Shown here piece by piece: positions 20,925-29,985 of a stretch of DNA of 64,000 nucleotides (position 1 is the first letter of the stretch; each line of letters opens with the position of its first letter). This DNA comes from Clostridiales bacterium (GTDB lineage Bacteria; Bacillota; Clostridia; Christensenellales; Aristaeellaceae). The position numbers were made by a program, and so were the translations under genes. Where the stretch lies: NCBI GenBank assembly GCA_022787165.1, contig JALFVL010000004.1, positions 124,001-188,000 of the forward strand, written 5' to 3'. The notes beneath the pieces are model-generated. The model was not told where the DNA came from. It worked only from the letters and a program-made list of their open reading frames with translations, and made no database searches.

Positions 20925-20957
20925 GGGGAGGACCGCTTCAGGCGGCCCTCCTTTTTT
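20925..20957 (+). terminator. clpB terminator
   Basis: GGAGGACCGC-TTCAG-GCGGCCCTCC followed by TTTTTTT. Confidence 0.8.
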
Positions 20958-20990
20958 TGCTTTTCCGGGGTTCTCCAACCAATACGGGCG

Positions 20991-21062
20991 TTTTCTGAGT
21001 CGCTAATACAATCTTACGGCGACGTGATCGACGCGATTACCAAGCTGGGCGAGCAGTTCTGA
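20991..21062 (+). pseudogene. Probable C-terminal remnant of a TRAP substrate-binding protein (DctP)
   Basis: Frame ending ...SLIQSYGDVIDAITKLGEQF* directly before a TRAP permease; no start or body present. Confidence 0.4.
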
Positions 21063-21096
21063 TCAACGATTGCGGTTCACCTGTTCAATCGGGCGA

Positions 21097-21124
21097 GGGA
21101 GGCGGAGAATGCGCTCCGTCTCCC
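21097..21124 (+). promoter_or_regulatory. Intercistronic stem-loop between the dctP remnant and the TRAP permease
   Basis: GGGAGGCGGAG-AATGCG-CTCCGTCTCCC. Confidence 0.55.
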
Positions 21125-21183
21125 TTTCTGATTTGATGGCACATAAAGAAAACTGAACATCCACAAAGGGAGGTTTGCGCCTT

Positions 21184-22299
21184 ATGATCATAGATCTGCA
21201 CGACACCGCGCTGGCCAGGCTGCTGCACGGCATCGATACGGTGATCCACAGGGTCATGCTGTATGTGGCCGAACTCGCGCTGCTGATCATGGCCTACGTC
21301 AACGTCATCTCCTCGATGATGTTCGGCCATCTGTCCGGCTCCGCCGTCGCCGACGTGTCCTCTCTGGGCTCCATCGTCATCCCGATGATGAAGAAGCAGG
21401 GCTACACTGACGACTTCTCCGTCGGCCTCACCGTTACCACCGCCTGTCAGGGCGTGCTGATTCCGCCGAGCCACAACATGGTGCTCTATGCGCTGGCCGC
21501 GGATGCCGGCGGACTGATCCCCGCTCTGCTCTACGGCGGCCTTGTGCCGGGCGTACTGCTGGGCATCAACTTCTGCATCCTCTTCTTCGTCATGGCGAAG
21601 ATGTATAACTTTCCCAAGTGCGATACGATCCCCAAGGAGAAGATTCGCAGGATCGTGATCGATGCCATCCTCCCGCTGATGATCTTCGTCATCATCATGG
21701 GCGGTATCGGCCTGGGTCTTTGTACCGCGACAGAGGCTGCCTCCATCGCCTGCGTGTACACGTTCATCATCGTGTTCTTCGTGCTGCGTACGGCGAAGCT
21801 GACCGCGCTGCCGAGCATTCTGAAGAACTCCCTCAAGACGCTGGGCATCGTGCTGACGCTGATCGCCTCCGCAAAGGCATTCTCCTTCATGATGACCTAC
21901 CTGTATATCCCGCAGCTGCTTATCGGCGCGCTGGGAAGCCTGGCGAGCAACCGCATTGTGCTGCTGCTGGTCATCAATGTGATGCTGCTGCTTGGCTGCT
22001 TCATGGACATGGCGCCGCTGATCCTGATCATGACGCCGATTCTGCTGCCGGTCGTGCAGTCCGTGGGCATGAGCACCGTACACTTCGGCGTGATGATGAT
22101 CTTCAATCTGGCGTGCGGCCTGTGTACCCCGCCTGTGGGCACCGCGTTGTTCGTGGGCTGCGCCGTTGGCAAGACGCCAATTGAGCGCACCAGCCGCCAC
22201 ATGCTGCCGCTGTACGCCGTCATGATCATCACGCTGCTGATGGTCACCTTCATCCCCTTCCTGAGCACCGGCCTGCCGACGTTCCTGGGCATGATGTAA
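21184..22299 (+). CDS. TRAP transporter large permease (DctM-like), apparently an in-frame DctQ N-term/DctM fusion lacking the DctM N-terminus
   Basis: VNVISSMMFGHLSGSAVADVSSLGSIVIPMMKKQGY and LLGCFMDMAPLILIMTPILLPVV are DctM; the first ~40 aa look like DctQ; ATG 21184 with GGGAGG. Confidence 0.8.
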   Translation: MIIDLHDTALARLLHGIDTVIHRVMLYVAELALLIMAYVNVISSMMFGHLSGSAVADVSSLGSIVIPMMKKQGYTDDFSVGLTVTTACQGVLIPPSHNMVLYALAADAGGLIPALLYGGLVPGVLLGINFCILFFVMAKMYNFPKCDTIPKEKIRRIVIDAILPLMIFVIIMGGIGLGLCTATEAASIACVYTFIIVFFVLRTAKLTALPSILKNSLKTLGIVLTLIASAKAFSFMMTYLYIPQLLIGALGSLASNRIVLLLVINVMLLLGCFMDMAPLILIMTPILLPVVQSVGMSTVHFGVMMIFNLACGLCTPPVGTALFVGCAVGKTPIERTSRHMLPLYAVMIITLLMVTFIPFLSTGLPTFLGMM

Positions 22300-22402
22300 G
22301 GCAGCCAGTCGGGCTTTCGAGCAGGCGTGCGTAAAGCATTCCTTCCTCTCCCTGCCCCGTGCATCTCTTCGGTACACGGTCTGTCAGGCAGGAAGAGACA
22401 AT

Positions 22403-22459
22403 AGACTCATACGCCGGGAAGCATTCAAGGCAACCCACGCGTATGAGTCTTTCTTTTTT
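22403..22459 (+). terminator. Intrinsic terminator after the TRAP gene
   Basis: AGACTCATACGC...GCGTATGAGTCT perfect 12-bp stem plus TTCTTTTTT. Confidence 0.8.
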
Positions 22460-22631
22460 CTTCAGCATGCTATTTTTCTAATGCCCACCGGCCCCATGCC
22501 GCGGGATCCCTCCGTGGAAACCTGCACAGCGTCCGCCTATCCCACAGCAAAGAAAACGTCGTCAACCGCCCGCTGTACCGACGGCTTGCCGGCAATGCAG
22601 ACTTCCAGTCCATGCCGTTTTTGATGAAATA

Positions 22632-22662
22632 AAAAAAAACCGAAAGCGCAATGCTTTCGGTG
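22632..22662 (-). terminator. Terminator of the tRNA array
   Basis: Minus strand CCGAAAGC-ATTGC-GCTTTCGG followed by TTTTTTTTT. Confidence 0.85.
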
Positions 22663-22738
22663 TGGTGCACCTTCAGGGGCTCGAACCCTGGGCACCCTGA
22701 TTAAGAGTCAGGTGCTCTACCAACTGAGCTAAAGGTGC
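22663..22738 (-). tRNA. tRNA-Lys (CTT)
   Basis: Cloverleaf, anticodon loop CTCTTAA, CCA encoded. Confidence 0.95.
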
Positions 22739-22743
22739 TTGCC

Positions 22744-22817
<74 letters not shown>

Positions 22818-22821
22818 ACAG

Positions 22822-22896
22822 TGGAGCGGTAGACGAGATTCGGACTCGCGACATCCACCTTGGCAAGGTGGCACTCTACCACTGAGCTACTACCGC
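22822..22896 (-). tRNA. tRNA-Gly (GCC)
   Basis: GCGGTAGTAGCTCAGTGGTAGAGTGCCACCTTGCCAAGGTGG..., CCA encoded. Confidence 0.95.
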
Positions 22897-22904
22897 AATA
22901 AAAA

Positions 22905-22988
22905 TGGTGCGGGTGAAGAGACTCGAACTCATACGCCTGTGGGCAACAGATCCTAAATCTGCCGCGTCTGCCATTCCGCCACACCCGC
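22905..22988 (-). tRNA. tRNA-Leu (TAG)
   Basis: Long variable arm, anticodon loop TTTAGGA, CCA encoded. Confidence 0.95.
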
Positions 22989-23001
22989 AAGCCCAACAAA
23001 A

Positions 23002-23077
23002 TGGTGACCCATTGGGGATTCGAACCCCAGGCACCCTGATTAAAAGTCAGGTGCTCTACCAGCTGAGCTAATGGATC
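23002..23077 (-). tRNA. tRNA-Lys (TTT)
   Basis: Anticodon loop CTTTTAA, CCA encoded. Confidence 0.95.
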
Positions 23078-23081
23078 AAAA

Positions 23082-23157
23082 TGGCTGGGGTGGCAGGATT
23101 CGAACCTTGCGAATGCGGGAGTCAAAGTCCCGTGCCTTGCCGCTTGGCGACACCCCA
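23082..23157 (-). tRNA. tRNA-Gln (TTG)
   Basis: TGGGGTGTCGCCAAGCGGCAAGGCACGGGACTTTGACTCCCG..., CCA encoded. Confidence 0.95.
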
Positions 23158-23186
23158 TCGCTCCTGCACAAACAGGAGAAAAAAAG

Positions 23187-23264
23187 TGGGGTGAGTAGTG
23201 GGGCTCGAACCCACGACCTCCAGGGCCACAACCTGGCACTCTAACCAACTGAGCTATACCCACC
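23187..23264 (-). tRNA. tRNA-His (GTG)
   Basis: Anticodon GTG, G-1:C73 pairing possible, CCA encoded. Confidence 0.93.
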
Positions 23265-23268
23265 ACGA

Positions 23269-23345
23269 TGGCGCGCCTGGAGGGGCTCGAACCCACGGCC
23301 CACGGCTTAGAAGGCCGTTGCTCTATCCAACTGAGCTACAGGCGC
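23269..23345 (-). tRNA. tRNA-Arg (TCT)
   Basis: GCGCCTGTAGCTCAGTTGGATAGAGCAACGGCCTTCTAAGCCG..., CCA encoded. Confidence 0.95.
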
Positions 23346-23392
23346 ACGAACCGCTGTCTCCCGCGCTGCGGCGTTCCCGCTGACGAAAATAG

Positions 23393-23421
23393 ATTATACC
23401 GGATTTGCTCCGGATTGTCAA
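23393..23421 (-). promoter_or_regulatory. Consensus promoter of the tRNA array
   Basis: Minus strand TTGACA-N17-TATAAT. Confidence 0.88.
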
Positions 23422-23485
23422 GGGTGTTTGCAGGCTTTTTTGAATTTTTTGTCTACGGATTTTTTCTGTCACGGCGTGCGCCCTC

Positions 23486-23968
23486 TCAGAGCAGAATATC
23501 CCGGATTCGCACCTGCCCCCTGTCGATTTCCATCAGCTTCGCGCGCGGTCTCCCGCCCCGGCAGTATCTCCCCGCAGAGCCCGGATTGACCAGCAGCACG
23601 CCGTTTTCCTCCTCGCAAACCGGCTCATGCGTATGACCGAAAAGCGCGATTTCCGCCCCGTGCTCCTGTGCGCGGTAAACAAGGCCCAGTGCGCCTGCGC
23701 AGCGGTGGCCATGCGTCATGTATACACGCTTGCCGCCCAGCTCAATGAGCAGCTCATCCGGCAGTACGGAAACCGGATCGTTGTTCCCGCGCACGGCGTA
23801 AAGCGGCGGCTCATTCGGCTTGGCGCTGAGCACATCGCGCAGGTAGGCCGCGTCCGAGGCGACGTCGCCCATGAAGCAGACGGCGTCAAGATACCCCATC
23901 TGCTCCATTAACCGCCAAATGGAGCCGCAGTCCCCGTGGCTGTCGGCAAACAGCCCCACGCGCGTCAT
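23486..23968 (-). CDS. Metallophosphoesterase, YfcE/MJ0936 family
   Basis: GLFADSHGDCGSI; GNND; MTHGHRC; LFGHTHEP. Confidence 0.92.
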   Translation of the reverse strand: MTRVGLFADSHGDCGSIWRLMEQMGYLDAVCFMGDVASDAAYLRDVLSAKPNEPPLYAVRGNNDPVSVLPDELLIELGGKRVYMTHGHRCAGALGLVYRAQEHGAEIALFGHTHEPVCEEENGVLLVNPGSAGRYCRGGRPRAKLMEIDRGQVRIRDILL

Positions 23969-24555
23969 GCCTGCGCCTCCGCGTCAAGCGCCGCAAGCAC
24001 GGCGGCGATGCCGCGCTTTCTGTGGCTGATGGCGTTCTTCTTCTCCATGCTGATCTGCGCGAAGGTCTCCCCCGTCTCGCACAGGAACAGCGGGTCATAG
24101 CCAAAGCCGCCCGTCCCGCGCCGCTCAAAGAGGATTTCTCCCTCGCAAACACCGCGCCGGATGACCGGCTCCCTCCCGGGCCTCACGAGCGCAATCGCCG
24201 CAACATAGCGCCCCGTTCTGGGCGCCGGCACATTCCGCAGGTTCTCCAGCAGCAGGTCGTTGTTTGCCTCGTCATCGCCGTGGCGGCCGCAGTAGCGCGC
24301 GCTGTATACGCCCGGCGCGCCGTCAAGCGCGTCGACCTCCAGCCCGCTGTCGTCGGCAATCGCCGCGCAGCCGGAGACACCCATGACATACTGCGCCTTG
24401 ATGAGCGCGTTCTCCTCAAACGTCGTGCCGTTTTCCTCGATATCCGCGTCGATTCCTGCGTCGCGCATCGAGACGATCTCGTAACGCCCGCCCAGAATCG
24501 CCGCAAATTCTTTGAGCTTGTTTGGGTTGTTGCTCGCCACGATCAGCTTTTCCAT
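23965..24555 (-). CDS. rdgB: XTP/dITP diphosphatase (RdgB/HAM1)
   Basis: MEKLIVASNNPNKLKEFAAIL; ADDSGLEVDALDGAPGVYSARY; GFGYDPLFL; 4-nt overlap with the phosphoesterase. Confidence 0.95.
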   Translation of the reverse strand: MEKLIVASNNPNKLKEFAAILGGRYEIVSMRDAGIDADIEENGTTFEENALIKAQYVMGVSGCAAIADDSGLEVDALDGAPGVYSARYCGRHGDDEANNDLLLENLRNVPAPRTGRYVAAIALVRPGREPVIRRGVCEGEILFERRGTGGFGYDPLFLCETGETFAQISMEKKNAISHRKRGIAAVLAALDAEAQA

Positions 24556-24616
24556 TGTTTTGCACTCCCCTGTTGTTGATCGGGCTTCAGTATAGCATAT
24601 TTGAAGGGAGAAAAAA

Positions 24617-24650
24617 AGGGCTGAATGCGCCGTGCCGCGCATTTCAGCCG
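24617..24650 (-). terminator. Terminator of the gerM-like gene
   Basis: GGCTGAATGCGC...GCGCATTTCAGCC with a T tract on the minus strand. Confidence 0.7.
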
Positions 24651-24655
24651 CTTCC

Positions 24656-25699
24656 CTATTCGATCGTCATGACCTCCGGCAACTGCGTTTCGATCTCTGA
24701 TGCGACGTTGGCGAACGTCGGCACCTCCTGCGACGGCAGCTGGTAAGGCTCGCCGTCCACGAGGATTTTGACCTTGCGGATGCCCGGATAGCGCGTGCAG
24801 GTCAGCATCAGCGCGCGGATCGCCTGCACGCCGCCGTCGCTTTGCTCGGCGATCTTTACAAACCCCGAGCTGAAATTGATCGTCACCGTGCTGCCGCTGA
24901 CGCTTACGCCCAGCAGCTGTACGTCTTCCGGCAGCGGCGTTTCCAGTCCGCTGTCCGTCCTGGGCCCGCGCAGAAACTCGAACACCGCCGTCGCCACGTC
25001 GTCGCTGCCATAGATCGTCCGCGAGACCGGCACCAGCAGCCGCCCGTCCTGCGCCGGGAAGTACATCTGAATCTCCTGTGCCCCGGCAAAGGTCTCCTGC
25101 GCAGGCTCCTCCTGGTTGAGCCCGACGCGCGTGTAGCTGCCCGAGATGTCCGTGCCATGCGTCAGCGCGCTCCTCTTCTGTCCGTCGACGAGGAAGGAGA
25201 CGTCCTCTACCGTGTCAAACTCCGTCAGCGCCCAGACGATGGCGGTGCGCATGTTCTCCTCCTGCGCCCTGTCCTGTGTCTCAAGCGCCTGATGGCTCAT
25301 GTCCACGCGTGCATGGCCCTGCGAGATGTCCAGGTCAAATGTCGTCCCCTCCGGCACAACCGGCATCAGCCCCAGCCGCGCCGCGTCCATGTCGTTGCGC
25401 GCGCTCTGTACCATCAGCCCCAGCGTTGCCTTGGCGATGCCGTCCTGCCGCGCAATCTCCCTCTGAACGGGCACGAGATACCCATCCCCATCCTCGTAGT
25501 AGACGACGGTCATCTGCGTCTGCGCCTGCGTCGCCGAGGCGGCCGTTTCGCTCGTGGGGATTTCCTCGAGCGGCTCTTCGTAGGGCTCCGTCTCCACGCC
25601 ACGCCCCGAGAAGGAAAGCACCAGCACAAGCGCCGCCGAGCATGCAATGAGTATTCGCTCGATATCCGCCCGCGCCAGCCTGATCCTCGGTCTCTTCAT
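24656..25699 (-). CDS. GerMN domain-containing (spore germination/sporulation) protein
   Basis: N-terminal TM plus two GerMN-like repeats (VYYEDGDGYLVPVQREI..., MYFPAQDGRLLVPVSRTI...). Confidence 0.85.
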   Translation of the reverse strand: MKRPRIRLARADIERILIACSAALVLVLSFSGRGVETEPYEEPLEEIPTSETAASATQAQTQMTVVYYEDGDGYLVPVQREIARQDGIAKATLGLMVQSARNDMDAARLGLMPVVPEGTTFDLDISQGHARVDMSHQALETQDRAQEENMRTAIVWALTEFDTVEDVSFLVDGQKRSALTHGTDISGSYTRVGLNQEEPAQETFAGAQEIQMYFPAQDGRLLVPVSRTIYGSDDVATAVFEFLRGPRTDSGLETPLPEDVQLLGVSVSGSTVTINFSSGFVKIAEQSDGGVQAIRALMLTCTRYPGIRKVKILVDGEPYQLPSQEVPTFANVASEIETQLPEVMTIE

Positions 25700-25876
25700 C
25701 CTCCATCACTCCTTGCCGGTTCATTTCCGCTTGAGTCTATTCGGGGCCCATCCTGTCCATGCCAAAGCGCCGTCCGTTTTTCCTTGCTTTTGGCTCGAAG
25801 GATGTTATAATAATGGGGAATTGAACATTCTATGCGCGCGGGCCGCCCGCCATGCGGCGCGCCGCTTTTGCTGCCC

Positions 25877-25950
25877 GAGAAGCCTGGCCGCATTGCCTTG
25901 CGCTTGATTCCAGGCTTCTCTTTCACTGTGTTCTCGCCGGCTTGCGCCGG
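25877..25950 (+). promoter_or_regulatory. Structured leader of the rqcH-like gene
   Basis: GAGAAGCCTGG...CCAGGCTTCTC-TTTC then GCCGGC-TTGC-GCCGGC before GGGAGG. Confidence 0.45.
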
Positions 25951-25970
25951 CTTGACGGGAGGAACTGCCC

Positions 25971-27716
25971 ATGCCTATGGACGGCGTCATGCTCGGCTTT
26001 GTCGCCCGGGAGCTGAACGAAAAACTGCGGGACGGACGCATCGACCGTGTCATCCAGCCCGAACGGGACGAAATTCATCTGCTCATCCGCGCGCAGGGCG
26101 AAAACCATCGCCTCGTGCTCAGCGCCGCGCCCAGCGCGCCCCGCGTGCATCTGACCCGGCATGCCAAGACCGGCCCGATGGAGCCTCCGATGCTGTGCAT
26201 GCTGCTGCGCAAGCATCTGGGCGGCGGGCGGATTGCCGATGTACGGCGCATCGCCGGCGACCGGATTCTCGAAATCGATATCACCGCGCTCAGCGAGCTG
26301 GGCGACGTCGTGCTGCGCACGCTCGTCGTGGAAATCATGGGACGCCACTCCAACATCATCCTGCGCGACGAACACGGCCGCATCATCGATGCGGCGCGCC
26401 ACGTCGGTGAGGATATCTCCCGCGTGCGCCTCGTGCAGCCCGGCCTGCCCTACGCCTATCCCCCCTCTCAGGGCAAGCTCGATCCGGAGCTGGCCGATGC
26501 GCCGGCGCTCGAGGCGGCGCTTGCCGCCGCTGGGGGCAAGCTCGCCAAGGCCATCGGCTCGAGCATCGCCGGTTTTTCCCCGCAGGCCGCCCGCGAGGCC
26601 GCCGCGCGCATCGGCCTGGACGGCGACGCGCTCGTCAGCGAGCTCGATCTGAGCGCCGCCGCCCGCGCGCTTCACGCCTATCTGCGCGCGATGCCCGGCC
26701 TTTCCCCCTGCTGCGTGACGCTCTCGGAAGACGGCTCCCCGACGGATGTCTTCCCCTTCCCGCAGCTGCATCTGTCCTGCGCGGCGCACACCGATTATCC
26801 GGAGGGACCCAGCGCGGCGCTTGACGCCTATTTCTATGAGCGCGACCGCCGCGACAGAATGAACCAGCGCGCCAGTTCTTTGGCGCACACGCTCAAAACG
26901 CACATCGAGCGCTGCGAGAAGAAGATCGCCATTCAGAAGGAAGCGCTTGCCGGGGCCGAGAAGATGGAGGAATACCGCCAACGCGGCGAGCTGATTCAGG
27001 CCAATCTTTACCGCCTCAAAAAAGGCGAGCCCGTCGCCCGCGTTGAGGATTATTACAGCGAAGCCTGCGAAACCGTCGACATCCCGATGGATGTCTCGCT
27101 CTCCCCTGCGCAGAACGCCCAGCGCTATTTCAAGCTCTACCAAAAAGCGCGCGGCGCGCGTGCCCTGGCTGCCGAGCAGAAGCAAAAAACCGAGGAGGAG
27201 CTGCTCTACCTGGAGCAGATGCTCGACGACCTGCGCAAATGCACGGACGCACAGGGACTTTCCGAGCTGCGCGCCATGCTGGAGGCCTCCGGTCACGTGC
27301 GCGCAGCCGTCTCCCGCGTCAAGCCGCGCAGGGAAGCGCCCTCCCAACCGATGAAGTTCCTCTCCAGCGACGGGATCGAGATCGAGGTCGGCAAAAATGC
27401 CCTGCAGAACGAGCGTCTGACAATGGGAGCCAGGGGCGACGAGCTCTGGCTCCATGCGCAGAAGATGCCCGGCTCCCATGTGCTCGTCCACGCGCAGGAG
27501 GTGCCTGAGCGCACGCTTTCCGAGGCCGCGATGCTCGCCGCCTATTATTCAAAGGGCGTCCGCTCCGCGCAGGTGCCCGTCGACGCAACGCTTCGCCGCT
27601 ACATCAAAAAGCCCGGCGGAACGCCCGCGGGCTTTGTCATCTATACCCATCAGCGCACGCTCTATGTCACGCCGGACGAGTCCGCTGTCAAGGCCATCCG
27701 TCTGCTGCGTGAATAA
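25971..27716 (+). CDS. rqcH: NFACT family protein RqcH (fibronectin-binding A homolog; Rqc2-like)
   Basis: MPMDGVMLGFVARELNEKLRDGRIDRVIQPERDEI; central coiled coil; NFACT-R region GDELWLHAQKMPGSHVLVHAQ. Confidence 0.93.
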   Translation: MPMDGVMLGFVARELNEKLRDGRIDRVIQPERDEIHLLIRAQGENHRLVLSAAPSAPRVHLTRHAKTGPMEPPMLCMLLRKHLGGGRIADVRRIAGDRILEIDITALSELGDVVLRTLVVEIMGRHSNIILRDEHGRIIDAARHVGEDISRVRLVQPGLPYAYPPSQGKLDPELADAPALEAALAAAGGKLAKAIGSSIAGFSPQAAREAAARIGLDGDALVSELDLSAAARALHAYLRAMPGLSPCCVTLSEDGSPTDVFPFPQLHLSCAAHTDYPEGPSAALDAYFYERDRRDRMNQRASSLAHTLKTHIERCEKKIAIQKEALAGAEKMEEYRQRGELIQANLYRLKKGEPVARVEDYYSEACETVDIPMDVSLSPAQNAQRYFKLYQKARGARALAAEQKQKTEEELLYLEQMLDDLRKCTDAQGLSELRAMLEASGHVRAAVSRVKPRREAPSQPMKFLSSDGIEIEVGKNALQNERLTMGARGDELWLHAQKMPGSHVLVHAQEVPERTLSEAAMLAAYYSKGVRSAQVPVDATLRRYIKKPGGTPAGFVIYTHQRTLYVTPDESAVKAIRLLRE

Positions 27717-27786
27717 CGCGGACGCCTGCAGGCCGGGCATCCTGCCCGCCCTGCAAGCACTTCCGCGAGCGCCATTTCTTTGTTGA

Positions 27787-28377
27787 TTACGCCGACAGCC
27801 GCCTCGTGTACAGTGCGTTTGAAACACAGACGGAGCCAGCATTGACGGCGGCAGACGCTGCCAGCACGGCCAGCCAGACAGCCGTCAGCGCCTCGGTAGG
27901 CATCCCCTGTGTCGACTCGGCCAACACAAAATACGCTGCCATCTGCACGCCGATGGCCAGCAGATAGACCATTCTGCCCTTCTCCGTCCCCAGACGGAAC
28001 ATGATCGGCAGCACGATGCTCACGGCCAGCAGCGCCATCGCGACACTGGCAAGCATCAGCCACGCCGGCACGGCATAGCCCGGAAACAGGGCACTGCGCA
28101 CAAGCGCGACCATCAACGCAAATGCGATGCTCGCATAGCCGATCAGATACTTGTCTGTCACGCAGGCAAGCCCGCTGACCGGCATCGCGCTCAGCAGCCG
28201 CTCAAAGTGGGATCGCTCGTCATAGGCCAGGATGTTGACCGGCAGCATGAGCGAATAGATCATGGCGAACATGAGCTGATAGTCCGAGCCGAAGCCCGCC
28301 AGCAGCACCACAAGCGCGACATAAATCCATATCGTCTTGCGGATCGTCATCAGATCCTTATACAGGATTCCCTTCAA
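27787..28377 (-). CDS. ABC-2 type transporter permease
   Basis: Small multi-TM protein; overlaps the ATPase stop; GntR-ATPase-permease order. Confidence 0.75.
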   Translation of the reverse strand: MKGILYKDLMTIRKTIWIYVALVVLLAGFGSDYQLMFAMIYSLMLPVNILAYDERSHFERLLSAMPVSGLACVTDKYLIGYASIAFALMVALVRSALFPGYAVPAWLMLASVAMALLAVSIVLPIMFRLGTEKGRMVYLLAIGVQMAAYFVLAESTQGMPTEALTAVWLAVLAASAAVNAGSVCVSNALYTRRLSA

Positions 28378-29258
28378 GACAAAACCTCTCCCTTCTCCAG
28401 CAGCAGCATGACGTCCTCGATGCTCGTCCTGCCCGCCTCCATGTTTCCCGGCAGCAGGCCGCGTCTGGCCAGCACGCGCACGGCGCCGTGCGATCGCAGC
28501 ACGCGAAGCACGCAGGCCGGCTCGAGCTGGCGCAGGTCGTCCTCCCCGATCGTTATCACGGCGTATTCCTCGTCAAGCGCATCCTTCTCAGTGACCAGAA
28601 TGACCCGGCCCGCGTGCAGGAACACCAGATAGTCGCAGATCTTTTCCAAATCGGAGACGATGTGCGAGCTCATGAGGATCGAATGAGACGCGTCGCGCGT
28701 GTATTCGCACAGCAGGTCGAGAATCTCGTCCCGCACGACCGGGTCAAGGCCACCCGTCGCCTCGTCGAGCAGGAGCAGCTCGGCCCCGTGGCTGAGCGCG
28801 CAGGCGATGGCCAGCTTCATCTTCATCCCCCGTGAATAGTGTCTGACCGTCTTGTCCGCCGGGAGCGCGAAGCGGGTGCAAAGCGCTTCAAACGTCCCTT
28901 CCTCCCAGCCGCAGTAAATGCCCCGCATCATCCTGCCGATTTGCGGCGCGGTTAGCTCCTCCGGCAGACAGGCCTCATCCAGCACGACGCCCAGGCGCTG
29001 ACGCAGCTGCGCAAACGAGCGGCTCTGGTCCGCTTGCTGACCCAGCACGCGGATGCTTCCGCTGTCCGCGCGGCATGCCCCCAGCATCATGCGGATCAGC
29101 GTGCTTTTGCCCGCGCCGTTTTCGCCGATCAGCCCCAGCACACAGCCCGTCGGCAGCGAAAAGGAGACGTCGCTGAGCGCAAAATCACCGTAGCGCTTTT
29201 GCACATGCGCGAGCTCTATCGCGTTTTCCCCAACCCATTTTCCGTTTTCCAAGGTCAT
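28374..29258 (-). CDS. ABC transporter ATP-binding protein
   Basis: GLIGENGAGKSTLIRMMLG; YSRGMKMKLAIACALSHGAELLLLDEATGGLDP; start trimmed to ATG 29258. Confidence 0.92.
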   Translation of the reverse strand: MTLENGKWVGENAIELAHVQKRYGDFALSDVSFSLPTGCVLGLIGENGAGKSTLIRMMLGACRADSGSIRVLGQQADQSRSFAQLRQRLGVVLDEACLPEELTAPQIGRMMRGIYCGWEEGTFEALCTRFALPADKTVRHYSRGMKMKLAIACALSHGAELLLLDEATGGLDPVVRDEILDLLCEYTRDASHSILMSSHIVSDLEKICDYLVFLHAGRVILVTEKDALDEEYAVITIGEDDLRQLEPACVLRVLRSHGAVRVLARRGLLPGNMEAGRTSIEDVMLLLEKGEVLS

Positions 29259-29632
29259 TCCTCCTCCAGCCTGAGCGTTTGCAGCATCTCGCAAAGATCC
29301 TCGCCGCTCAGGCCGATCTGTGCGGCCAGCTGCGAAATCTGCTGCAAGTGGTCTTCAATTTTGCGCAGCACATCCTCCCGGAGCCATTCCGCATTGCGCT
29401 CGGCGACAAAGGAGCCCTTTCCGGCCGCCGTCACGATCAGCCCCTCGCGCTCCAGCTCGTCATAGGCCCGCTTGGTCGTGATCACGCTGATGCGCAGATC
29501 CTTGGCCAGCGAGCGGATCGAGGGGAGCATCTCCCCCGACACGAGCTCTCCGCTGACAATCTGCCGCTTGATCTGTGAGACAATCTGCTCATAGATCGGT
29601 TTGCCTGATGTATTGCTGATGATCAGATTCAC
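29255..29632 (-). CDS. GntR family transcriptional regulator (YtrA-like)
   Basis: GTG 29632; SNTSGKPIYEQIVSQIKRQIVSGELVSGEMLPSIRSLAKDLRISVITTKRAYDELEREGLI; 4-nt overlap with the ATPase. Confidence 0.92.
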   Translation of the reverse strand: MNLIISNTSGKPIYEQIVSQIKRQIVSGELVSGEMLPSIRSLAKDLRISVITTKRAYDELEREGLIVTAAGKGSFVAERNAEWLREDVLRKIEDHLQQISQLAAQIGLSGEDLCEMLQTLRLEEE

Positions 29633-29742
29633 ACGACGATTCCTCCCTTTCTTTGTCCGTTTTATCTGTTCATGTACAGTATATACAGTTGTTCCTCGCT
29701 TGTCAACATCGATTCTTCTTTTTTCGGAAGATAAAGACAATA

Positions 29743-29771
29743 TTGACATTCTGTCTCCATGCGGATATAAT
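29743..29771 (+). promoter_or_regulatory. Consensus promoter of the T-box operon
   Basis: TTGACA-N17-TATAAT. Confidence 0.9.
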
Positions 29772-29777
29772 ACAACC

Positions 29778-29985
29778 ATCAAACCGTTGACGCAGGAAAA
29801 AGTCAGATCCGGTTCGTCAAAGCGACGGGAGGGCGGTGAAAGCTCCCGACGGGCTCCTGAGCAATATGGTCTGCGGAGGGCGGCTCCTAATGGGCCGACG
29901 GCTGGACGGACGTTAACCGTCGCGGATATGATGGTATCCGGCTGAGGGGTCTTTGGGCCCGAATCAAGGTGGCACCGCGGAATCG
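29778..29985 (+). promoter_or_regulatory. T-box leader, candidate specifier UGG (Trp)
   Basis: AAGGTGGCACCGCGG (29966-29980) matches the T-box sequence; stem-I-like distal region GGGAGGGCGGTGAAAGCTCCC; TGG 29867-29869 followed by TCTGCGGAG. Confidence 0.85.
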
